Below, piece after piece: positions 7,557 to 13,984 of a stretch of 21,917 bases of DNA (its first letter is position 1; each line of letters begins with the position of its first letter). The stretch is from Beijerinckiaceae bacterium (lineage in GTDB: Bacteria > Pseudomonadota > Alphaproteobacteria > Rhizobiales > Beijerinckiaceae). Location: contig JAKONB010000321.1 in NCBI GenBank assembly GCA_022702195.1, forward strand, positions 1-21,917, in the 5' to 3' direction. A program made the translations under genes and the position numbers. The notes beneath the pieces are model-generated. The model saw nothing but the letters and a program-made list of their open reading frames with translations. It had not been told where the DNA came from and made no database searches.

Positions 7557-7937
7557 TTAGCGCGGGTTCTGCCAGGTGGTTGGTGCCGGTGGGGCCTTGG
7601 CTGGGGCTGTCGGAGCTGCGACAGAGCCGGTCCGGGCCGGCTCTGGAGCGCGGGAATCCCGTGCGCGCTGCTCCTGCGCCACCCGGACGGGGCGCAAGGC
7701 GGCATTCCGGGGGCGGGCGGCCCGGATCCGGCGGACGCGCCGGGGCCGCGCCCGCTCGCTGTTCGACCCGACCACGCCGCCGACGATGCCGCCCACCACG
7801 GCGCCCACCGGCCCGGCGATGAGCGCGCCCGCCACCGCACCGGTGCCGACGCCCACCGTGGTGTTGCTCGCCGCCCGGGCGGTGCCGGGGAGCGCGAGGG
7901 AGCCGGCCAGCATCAGGCCCAAGGCGAGCGTCTTCAT
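7557..7937 (-). CDS. Glycine-zipper exported protein
   Basis: This is a 126-residue protein. A signal peptide (MKTLALGLMLAGSLALPGTA..., cleaved after about residue 22) is followed by a glycine-zipper segment at 27-57, VGVGTGAVAGALIAGPVGAV and VGGIVGGVVG. The Arg/Pro/Ala-rich tail at 61-126 is probably disordered and lacks recognisable domains. Glycine-zipper proteins usually associate with the envelope; this one has no lipobox Cys. The ATG at 7937 has AGGA five bases upstream; 7943 is an equally plausible start, and longer starts spoil the signal peptide. The stop codon abuts a palindromic repeat. I cannot assign a specific function. Confidence 0.8.
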   Translation of the reverse strand: MKTLALGLMLAGSLALPGTARAASNTTVGVGTGAVAGALIAGPVGAVVGGIVGGVVGSNSERARPRRVRRIRAARPRNAALRPVRVAQEQRARDSRAPEPARTGSVAAPTAPAKAPPAPTTWQNPR

Positions 7938-7943
7938 TCCCAT

Positions 7944-8252
7944 CCTGATCCCCGTCATGGCGTTCCCCGATTCCGGTGCGGGTCTCTGGACGTGGAGCGT
8001 GACCAAATCGAGACGCCGCTGGGCCGGCCGCCTCGCGCAGACGCATCAGGCTCGGCGCCATCCGCACCGGCACATCCTTGAAACGTCGGACGATCCGGCT
8101 TCGCGCGAGACGGTCATGGCCCGAGACGTTCATGGCTTCTCATCCGAGAACTTGCCCGCGCGGGAGCGAAACAGTCCATCGCATTTGAGTCCTGCGGCTT
8201 TCATTTCCTTAACGTCCCCTGCGCACGATGCCCCGAACACAGGATGGTGGCC
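7944..8252. other. Gene-free region between two divergent small genes
   Basis: About 309 bp that should contain both promoters. On the plus strand TTGAGT (8185-8190) and CTTAAC (8208-8213) are 17 bp apart, a weak promoter candidate. I see no RNA gene or strong repeat. Confidence 0.4.
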
Positions 8253-8642
8253 ATGCGCATAGGGATCATGATCGGCGCTGCGACTCTGGCCCTCGCCGGC
8301 CAACTCGTTTCCGCCGAGGCCCGTGGTGGCCGGATCGGCGGTGGAGTCGTCGGCCTCAGAGGGTCCCTTCCGACACGCGGCGCGGCCGTGTCTCCGCACC
8401 GTCTCACGCCACCCGACACCCTCCTGAGCAACGCGATCTCCCATCGGGCCGGGGCGGCGCCCCGCTATACCTCCCTGCCGGGGGCTGAAGCGGTCACGCG
8501 CGGCATGCCGGTTCTGGCCATGGAAGCCCGACCGCCCGCGGCGGCGTCGGTAGCTCCCGTCCAGAAGGCCGTGGCGGCGAGGCCATGGTGCCCCCCCGAG
8601 CGTCTGGTGGGGAGCGGGGCGGGCTTCTGCCTGATCAACTGA
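8253..8642 (+). CDS. Small secreted protein with paired cysteines, hypothetical
   Basis: This 129-residue protein has a signal peptide MRIGIMIGAATLALAGQLVS, probably cleaved after SAEA near residue 23. A low-complexity Gly/Ala/Pro middle follows, with a conserved-looking end RPWCPPERLVGSGAGFCLIN. Its two cysteines (113 and 126) are the only ones after the signal and could form a disulfide in the periplasm. Similar CP...GFC.IN endings occur in small exported proteins of Rhizobiales, by recollection. The ATG at 8253 is preferred because AGGA lies eight bases before it; the ATG at 8244 has AGG directly adjacent. No domain is recognised. It is divergent from the glycine-zipper gene and convergent with the DUF2721 gene. 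Confidence 0.7.
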   Translation: MRIGIMIGAATLALAGQLVSAEARGGRIGGGVVGLRGSLPTRGAAVSPHRLTPPDTLLSNAISHRAGAAPRYTSLPGAEAVTRGMPVLAMEARPPAAASVAPVQKAVAARPWCPPERLVGSGAGFCLIN

Positions 8643-8755
8643 TCGGGGCCGTCGGCGCCCTATCCGACGGAGTGTCGCTCACAAGACGCCCGCTGCGCCG
8701 TCCTGCTTCCGGCGTGACACGGCGGTGATCGGGAGGTTTGGGAGGCACTCTACGA

Positions 8756-9253
8756 TCAGCGGCGTTCGCGGCGCGCCGCCTCGGCTGCCACCTGCGATTG
8801 GCGCACCGCCACGCGATGGCGTACGCCTCGGCTCGCCAGCAGCATCTCGAACCCGAAGGCGATCAGCGCCGCCAGGGTGCAGAGCAGGGCCAGGCCGAAC
8901 AGGGCGAACAGGATGTTGGCCACCGTGGCGTCGCGCATCGCCCCCACGAACAGGGTCAGGGCCGCGCCGCAGGTGGCGACGCCGCCCACCGCCCCGAGGA
9001 TCACCGCCGTGTCGAGGGCGAGCGACCGCCGGCGCAGATCGTCCAGGCGCTGAGCGAGGCGGGGGTGGTCGGCCTCGGCCGCATCCGCGATCATCTGCGA
9101 GATCCGCTCCTCGAGGTCGGCGACGCGGGCGAGCCGCGTTCCGAAGACGTTGAGCAACGTCGCGATCCCGGACAGCAGGAAGACCGGCGTCAGGGCGATC
9201 TGGATGATGTGCGCCGTGCTGTCGAGGGAGGTGGGAACGGCGGTTGGGAGCAT
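8756..9253 (-). CDS. DUF2721 family membrane protein
   Basis: This 165-residue protein has three hydrophobic segments at about 15-37, 80-105 and 112-140. The first carries the family signature IALTPVFLLSGIATLLNVFGTRLARVADLEER, broken here across residues 19-50. A charged loop of about 40 residues (ISQMIADAAEADHPRLAQRL and on) follows, and the tail is basic. DUF2721 proteins are small inner-membrane proteins of unknown function. The ATG at 9253 begins just before the conserved part but has no clear ribosome site; a GTG at 9307 in frame adds 18 Arg/Pro-rich residues that look non-native. It appears monocistronic and converges on the small secreted-protein gene. Confidence 0.82.
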   Translation of the reverse strand: MLPTAVPTSLDSTAHIIQIALTPVFLLSGIATLLNVFGTRLARVADLEERISQMIADAAEADHPRLAQRLDDLRRRSLALDTAVILGAVGGVATCGAALTLFVGAMRDATVANILFALFGLALLCTLAALIAFGFEMLLASRGVRHRVAVRQSQVAAEAARRERR

Positions 9254-9878
9254 GGGGCGGGGCGATCGGCCGTGGCGTCGGGAGGGGAGGGGCGGGCGGT
9301 CCCGCACGCTTCGGGGCCAGCCGGGATGTAAGGCAATTCCCCGCCGGTTTCACGCCTGCGCGCATCGCGCGGGGGGGGCGGCGGGGAAAGCACGGAAATT
9401 ATTTCGGTGGATCGGCGACGGCCCATGGTCCGGACCGGTCCGCCCTCGCCGGCCCGGCGGTCCGCCGGTGTGCGGATGCCCCGCCGCGCCGTGACGGGCC
9501 GCGCCGGGGACCGACGCGCGCCGGCTGGCCCCGTCGCGGCGCCCGCGCTGGATCAGAGGTATGTCCCTGCGAGACCACGCGTTTTGGAGCCGATGTCGCC
9601 GTGCCGAAGAAATTCCGGGCGGGTCGCGATCGCAGGGGGAAACGCCAAGTATAGGCGCTGAACCGGCAAGGTCTCGCGGTCGTTCGCAACGTTCGGCTGT
9701 ATCGGAGATGCGGCGCAAACCCGCTTTCCTCCCCTCTCGCCTGTGGACGGCCCGGCGCGAGAGGGCGGATTCCCCTTGGAACGCTCGCGACACCGCTTAG
9801 TTGTTGCAGCTATGCGCCGTGAGGCCACGGGCCGTGGGCGTACGGGCGCTCGCAGCCGCGATACGGAGGAAGAATTCC
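9254..9878. other. Large gene-free interval upstream of the SWIB gene
   Basis: About 625 bp in which several overlapping frames exist, but none has both a good ribosome site and protein-like composition. A perfect 9-bp inverted repeat, CCCTCTCGC (9732-9740) and GCGAGAGGG (9757-9765), lies about 115 bp before the SWIB start. The region could hold a long leader, a small RNA or decayed sequence; I cannot decide. Confidence 0.5.
9732..9765. repeat. Perfect 9-bp inverted repeat
   Basis: Arms 9732-9740 and 9757-9765 flank a 16-base loop. It may be a hairpin in the SWIB leader or a terminator for something upstream. No T tract follows. Confidence 0.4.
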
Positions 9879-10253
9879 ATGGCAACCAAGACCACCCCCA
9901 AAACCGCCGAAAAGAGCGCTGAGAAGGCGGCTCCGAAAACCGCCGAGAAGGCCGCGCCGGCCGCCAAGGGCAAGAAGGTCGACGCTCCCAAGGGCGATGG
10001 CGCCAAGCCCAACGCGCTGCAGCAGCCGTTGAAGCCGACCCCCGAGCTGGCCGCCGTCGTCGGCGATGCCGCTCTGCCGCGCGGCGAGGTGGTCAGCAAG
10101 GTCTGGGAATACATCAAGAAGCACAATCTCCAGAACCCGGAGAACAAGCGCGAGATCCTCGCCGACGACAAGCTGAAGAAGGTCTTCGGCAAGGACAAGT
10201 GCACCATGTTTGAGATGAACAAGCACCTGGCCGCGCACCTCAAGTCGGTCTGA
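9879..10253 (+). CDS. SWIB/MDM2 domain protein with basic tail
   Basis: This 124-residue protein has a Lys/Ala/Pro-rich N-terminal tail (1-46) containing repeats such as KTAEK, SAEK and KAAP, like a histone H1 tail. A complete SWIB domain follows at about 47-124 (LQQPLKPTPELAAVVGDAAL, VVSKVWEYIKKHNLQNPENK, ILADDKLKKVFGKDKCTMFE, MNKHLAAHL). SWIB domains are protein-interaction folds of eukaryotic chromatin remodellers, also found in chlamydial and alphaproteobacterial proteins. The tail suggests nucleic-acid binding, which is inference. The ATG at 9879 follows GGAGGA with seven bases of spacing, a strong site implying good expression. The ORF extends upstream to 9801 without support. It is convergent with the helicase gene. 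Confidence 0.93.
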   Translation: MATKTTPKTAEKSAEKAAPKTAEKAAPAAKGKKVDAPKGDGAKPNALQQPLKPTPELAAVVGDAALPRGEVVSKVWEYIKKHNLQNPENKREILADDKLKKVFGKDKCTMFEMNKHLAAHLKSV

Positions 10254-10270
10254 GACATGTCGGTCTGAGA
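10244..10270 (+). repeat. 15-bp-period direct repeat spanning the SWIB stop
   Basis: GTCGGTCTGAGA occurs at 10244-10255 and again at 10259-10270. The first copy contains the final codons and stop of the SWIB gene, so a second in-frame TGA follows 15 bases later. It looks like a small tandem duplication. Confidence 0.6.
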
Positions 10271-10292
10271 TACGGGCCTCCGCAACGGCGCG

Positions 10293-10318
10293 CGGGAAGG
10301 GGGGCCGCCCCCTTCCCG
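10293..10318. terminator. Strong hairpin between convergent SWIB and helicase genes
   Basis: CGGGAAGGGGG (10293-10303) and CCCCCTTCCCG (10308-10318) form a perfect 11-bp stem with a 4-base loop. It lies 40 bp after the SWIB stop and 40 bp beyond the helicase stop. There is no long T run, but the position fits a bidirectional terminator. Confidence 0.65.
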
Positions 10319-10358
10319 ATCCCATTTCCGCCGATGTCCCTTTGCCGGTGCCGTACCG

Positions 10359-12500
10359 TCAGGCGCCTCCGCCGGCCCGGCGGGTGCGGCGCTCCACCTT
10401 GCGGGTGGCGGTCTCGTGCAGGTGCTGCTCGATGGCGCCGTTGGCCCGGGCGCGCATCGCCCGCATCGCCTCCACGTCGTCGAAGGTCTCGGGAAAGCGC
10501 CGGGACAGCCAGAGATAGGCGCTGGCGAGCTTCACCGAGCGCTCTTGGTAGGTGAGCTCCCCCGACAGGTTGGCCCGCAGGGCCGGCACCGTCGCCCCGC
10601 TGGCGCGGGCCTGGGTCCAGCGCTCCAGCATCGCCATCGAGACGGGATCGCGCCGGTCCACCGGGCAGACCGAGAAGGCGAATTTCTCCTGGATCGGCAG
10701 GCGCGCCTTGTCCACCGTTCGGGCGACCTCCAGGATCTCCTCCAGGGCCGAGGGCTGGAACGGCGAGCCGGCGTAGAAGGTGGCACGGGCGAAATGCGCC
10801 AGCACCTCCCGCAGGCTGTCGGTGCGCATCTCGGCGGCCACCGAATTGATGGCGATGAGATCGGGCCGCACGAAGAATCGGGTGTCGGCGGCCGGCGCCG
10901 TGGGCGCTCCGGCGAGCGCCGCCCGGATCGGCGCCAGCCCGGTCTCGTCCACGGCGGCCACGAAGCCCTCGTCCTGGTGGCCGAAGCGGCCGGCCCGCCC
11001 GGCGATCTGGCGGATCTCGGAATTGGTGAGCGCGCGCTCACCGACCCCGTCCCACTTGCGCACGGCCGAGAACACCACGCGCTTCAAGGGGCCGAGATTG
11101 AGCCCCATGCCGATGGCGTCGGTGGTCACCAGCACGTCGGCCTCGCCGTCGCGGAATCGGGCGGCCTCGGCGCGGCGGACCTCGGGGGAGAGCGCGCCGT
11201 AGATCGTCGCCACCCGGTGGCCGGCCGCCACCAGGATCTCGCGGTTCTCGTGGACCGCCCGGCGGGAGAACGCCACCACCGCGTCGCCGGGCGCCACCGC
11301 GTCGAGGGGCACCGGTGCCTCCTGGAGGACCAGCGGCGTCTTGCGCACGAAGGGGATCACCTCCAGCGACTCGTTGGCCGCCTCCGCCGCCCGGCGGACA
11401 TAGGCGAGCGCGTCGTCCGAGCCGCAGACCACCAGGAGCTTGGCCGGGATGCCGAACAGGGCGTTGGTCCAGGCCCAGCCGCGATCCGGATCGGCGATCA
11501 TCTGGATCTCGTCGATCACCGCCACGTCCACGGGGCGCACGAGATCGGCGGTCTCGATGGTGCGGGCGGTGTGGGTGGGGTCCTCCTCGCCCAGCACCTC
11601 CTCGCCGGTGACCATGCCGGCGCGCAGGCCGCGCTCGGCCAGGGCCTCGTAATTCTCCAGGGCCAGCAGGCGCAGGGGCGCCAGGTAAGTGCCGGTGGGG
11701 GCGGCGCGCAGTTTCTCCAAGGCCGCGTAGGTCTTGCCCGAATTGGTCGGACCCATGTGGAACACGATGCGCCGTCCCAGCCGCCGCGCCGCCGTGAACT
11801 TTTCGATGTAGGCGCCGAAGCCGACCTGATCGCGTAGCCGGCGCAGGCCGGAATCCTCGGCCGCCATCGCTCGCGCCCGCTGCCGCACGGTGCGCAGGGT
11901 GTCGCCGAGCGCCTGGGTGAGGTTGGGCGAATGGGTGAAGGGCCGCGAACGCAGCGAGCGGTCCATCTGCTCGATATAGGTGGCGGCATCCGCGCCCACC
12001 TCGCGCAGGTCGTCGCGGATCTGGTCGCGCAGGCGCTCGATCGGCCGACGCAGGGTTCGGGCCGCCTCCGCCTGGAGGTCGGCGATCCCCGCCCGCAGGG
12101 TCTCCAGCCGCCAGGTCGGGTCGTTGCGTCGCGCCATCCCGTCGAGGATCCCCGCCAGGGCGCCGCTCGCCGGCATGTCGATGCGCAGGTCGAGGCGGCC
12201 ATCGTCGAGGAGGGGCAGCGCCACCCGCACGTTGCCGGTGAGCTGACCCCGGGTCACCGCCACCTTCAGGGCGGGGACGGAGCGGCGCAGGGCCGCGATG
12301 CCGTCATCCGTGAAGGCGCTGCGGGCCTTCAGCTCGCGCAGGGCTTTCGCCACCGGCGCATCCTCGACGAAGCCGCCGAATTCCGGCAGCCCGAGCTGAA
12401 GCCGCAGAGCCTCGAGATCCACCGAGCGCGGCGGCAGCCCCAGGCGCCGCACCGTCTCCATCAGGATCTCGGTGGTGGCTTGGACGCGCTTGCGAGGCAT
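10359..12500 (-). CDS. SUV3/MgpS-like RNA helicase
   Basis: This 713-residue superfamily 2 helicase has Walker A GPTNSGKT at 250-257, DEIQ at 330-333 (the DExH-type box, as in SUV3), TTDAIGMGLNLG near 459, and motif VI QIAGRAGRFG at 498-507. A SUV3-type C-terminal part follows (RPDLIAINSVAAEMRTDSLR, then IQEKFAFSVCPVDRRD). Residues 1-240 are a helical extension with no motif I recognise. SUV3 unwinds RNA for the mitochondrial degradosome; bacterial homologues are presumed RNA-processing helicases. The ATG at 12500 has AGGG about seven bases upstream and no alternative is needed. The C-terminus (RKVERRTRRAGGGA) is basic. It is convergent with the SWIB gene and probably transcribed alone. Confidence 0.93.
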   Translation of the reverse strand: MPRKRVQATTEILMETVRRLGLPPRSVDLEALRLQLGLPEFGGFVEDAPVAKALRELKARSAFTDDGIAALRRSVPALKVAVTRGQLTGNVRVALPLLDDGRLDLRIDMPASGALAGILDGMARRNDPTWRLETLRAGIADLQAEAARTLRRPIERLRDQIRDDLREVGADAATYIEQMDRSLRSRPFTHSPNLTQALGDTLRTVRQRARAMAAEDSGLRRLRDQVGFGAYIEKFTAARRLGRRIVFHMGPTNSGKTYAALEKLRAAPTGTYLAPLRLLALENYEALAERGLRAGMVTGEEVLGEEDPTHTARTIETADLVRPVDVAVIDEIQMIADPDRGWAWTNALFGIPAKLLVVCGSDDALAYVRRAAEAANESLEVIPFVRKTPLVLQEAPVPLDAVAPGDAVVAFSRRAVHENREILVAAGHRVATIYGALSPEVRRAEAARFRDGEADVLVTTDAIGMGLNLGPLKRVVFSAVRKWDGVGERALTNSEIRQIAGRAGRFGHQDEGFVAAVDETGLAPIRAALAGAPTAPAADTRFFVRPDLIAINSVAAEMRTDSLREVLAHFARATFYAGSPFQPSALEEILEVARTVDKARLPIQEKFAFSVCPVDRRDPVSMAMLERWTQARASGATVPALRANLSGELTYQERSVKLASAYLWLSRRFPETFDDVEAMRAMRARANGAIEQHLHETATRKVERRTRRAGGGA

Positions 12501-12693
12501 GGACCCACCCTGATCGGCCGACGCGCCGCCAGCCGGCGTCCGTCCGTCTCAGGTGTGCGGCCTTGCGGGCAAAAAGCAATGTTTCGGGGCTGTGGGCTGT
12601 GGACGCGGCATGGAATCCGCTTCGCGGGGAGGCGGTGATGCGCCGGACCGTCTCGTGCCGGAGAGCAGGCCGAACCGGCGACGGCGCACGCTT

Positions 12694-12710
12694 GACGCTC
12701 CCGGAGCGTC
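12694..12710. repeat. Short perfect hairpin next to repeat copy B
   Basis: GACGCTC (12694-12700), loop CCG, GAGCGTC (12704-12710). It overlaps the start of the dispersed repeat at 12705. Confidence 0.5.
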
Positions 12711-12752
12711 GTCCCGCAAGGTGGTCGCCGGCTTTCGGAAAACGACGATGCT
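12705..12752 (+). repeat. Dispersed palindromic repeat, copy B
   Basis: Starts AGCGTCGTCCCGCAAGGTGG and matches copy A (7509-7556, minus) at 40 of 48 positions by hand alignment. It lies in the 277-bp gap between the helicase start and the AraC stop, 26 bp from that stop. Outer arms AGCGTCGTC and GACGATGCT pair with one G-T. Confidence 0.75.
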
Positions 12753-12777
12753 TTCGGCGCGCGGAGGGGATGCGCGG

Positions 12778-13644
12778 TCAAGCCACCGGTTTGCACGTCC
12801 GGCGAGCCTGCGAAGGCGTCAGGTCGAAGCGTTTGCGGAAGGTCCGGTTGAAGTAGGACAGGTCACCGAACCCGACCTCGAACGCGATGGCACTGACGGG
12901 GCGGATGTCCTCGGTATCCGTCAGGCGCTGCATCGCCCGGTCGAGGCGCCGGGCGAGGACGAAGCCCGAGAAGGTCTCGCCCTCCGCCTGGAACATCGCC
13001 TGGACCTGTCGGCTTGAGATGCGCCGGGCCTGCGCCACGGCCTCCAGGCTCAGATCGGCGCTGCCGAGGCGTCGCTCCACCTCGGCCTTGAGCGCCTGGA
13101 TCCGCAACGCGTGCCGGCTCGGCCCCGGTGCGTCGGCCTCGCGGCCGGGCTCGCGCACGATGAAGGCGAGCAGCTGGGCCAAGTGCTCGCGGACGAGGTC
13201 CGCGAGCCCGGCGGTGGCGACCGGAATGAGACCTTGGAGCAGGCCGGCGGCGTAGACGGTCAGCGTCTGCAGGCCCGGATGGTCCCGGTCGATCTTCCGG
13301 AGAAAGCCTGCGTCGAGCGCCGCGAGCGGACCCGTGAGCCGGGTCCGCTCGATCGCCAGGACGTCGATGCGCTCCACGCCCATCGCATCGAAGACGGCGC
13401 CCCGGCTCGCCGCGACCAGCAGCGCGTCGCGCGAGCAGCAGGAGAGCGTGCGTCCGCCCTGCGTCACCTGGAGGCGCCCGACCGCCGGCCGCACCAGCAG
13501 GATGCGCTCGACCGGACCCTCGTCGCGCCAGCGTCGGGACGGCCCGAACACCGAGGCGATGCCGAGATCGGGGTCGAGGCGGATCACGGTCCGTCCGCGA
13601 AATGGGACGGTCCCGTCGCCCGCGCCGCCGACCGCCGCGCTCAT
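12778..13644 (-). CDS. AraC family transcriptional regulator
   Basis: This 288-residue protein has the AraC/XylS DNA-binding domain at about 183-285. The first helix-turn-helix is near LSLEAVAQARRISSRQVQAM, and the second with the signature is at IAFEVGFGDLSYFNRTFRKR, then FDLTPSQAR. Residues 1-175 form a sensor region without a motif I can name; they contain a Cys-Cys pair (69-70, LSCCSRDALL). The ATG at 13644 has GGAGAG five bases upstream. The gene diverges from a TonB-dependent receptor gene, an arrangement known for siderophore systems where the AraC protein activates receptor genes on sensing the ferric siderophore. That role is an inference here. Direct repeats in the shared intergenic region could be its binding sites. 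Confidence 0.9.
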   Translation of the reverse strand: MSAAVGGAGDGTVPFRGRTVIRLDPDLGIASVFGPSRRWRDEGPVERILLVRPAVGRLQVTQGGRTLSCCSRDALLVAASRGAVFDAMGVERIDVLAIERTRLTGPLAALDAGFLRKIDRDHPGLQTLTVYAAGLLQGLIPVATAGLADLVREHLAQLLAFIVREPGREADAPGPSRHALRIQALKAEVERRLGSADLSLEAVAQARRISSRQVQAMFQAEGETFSGFVLARRLDRAMQRLTDTEDIRPVSAIAFEVGFGDLSYFNRTFRKRFDLTPSQARRTCKPVA

Positions 13645-13819
13645 CGCGTCTCTCCCGCGCCGGACCGCGGGTCTTCGCCCCCGTCCGGGTCACGCTGGTC
13701 TTTCATCACCCCATCCGACCGAAAGGTCTGCGCGGCAGTCCGCATCCGTGCTCGCGTGAGTCCAAGCGAGCCTCCGATCACCATGCTAGAGCCGCTGGGC
13801 GATGTCGAGAGTTCGCGCG

Positions 13820-13871
13820 TCTTAGACTGATGATCCGTCGGGATATGACATGAATATCTTAGATTAGATGA
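13820..13871. promoter_or_regulatory. Direct repeats in the AraC/TonB-receptor intergenic region
   Basis: TCTTAGACTGATGA (13820-13833) and TCTTAGATTAGATGA (13857-13871) share the core TCTTAGA and differ by one substitution and one inserted base after it. They start 37 bp apart in an AT-richer stretch. AraC proteins commonly bind direct repeats, so these are candidate sites. Confidence 0.45.
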
Positions 13872-13893
13872 GTTTTAAATTGAATGTCCCGAA

Positions 13894-13921
13894 GCTCTCT
13901 TGTGGTGTCTTACACGAGAGC
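13894..13921 (+). other. Hairpin in the leader of the TonB-receptor gene
   Basis: GCTCTCTTGT (13894-13903) and ACACGAGAGC (13912-13921) pair at nine of ten positions around an 8-base loop, about 60 bases before the start codon. It could be an operator half, a leader structure or chance. Confidence 0.35.
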
Positions 13922-13984
13922 AGCCGCCGGGCAGGTCCGAAACACGCCGTCCCGAGGGGACGGACAGAGGCGAGTCCGGAAATC

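Noticed and set aside
9561..9800. 79-codon plus-strand frame upstream of the SWIB gene
   Set aside because: AGAGG is only two bases from the ATG and the composition is Arg/Ser/Pro-rich without protein-like features.
9553..9885. 110-codon minus-strand frame in the same interval
   Set aside because: It overlaps the SWIB ribosome site and has no supporting start site or motif.
12553..13017. 154-codon plus-strand frame containing SSRKVVAGFRKTTML
   Set aside because: The phrase is a translation of the 48-bp palindromic repeat and the rest is antisense to the AraC gene; not a real protein.
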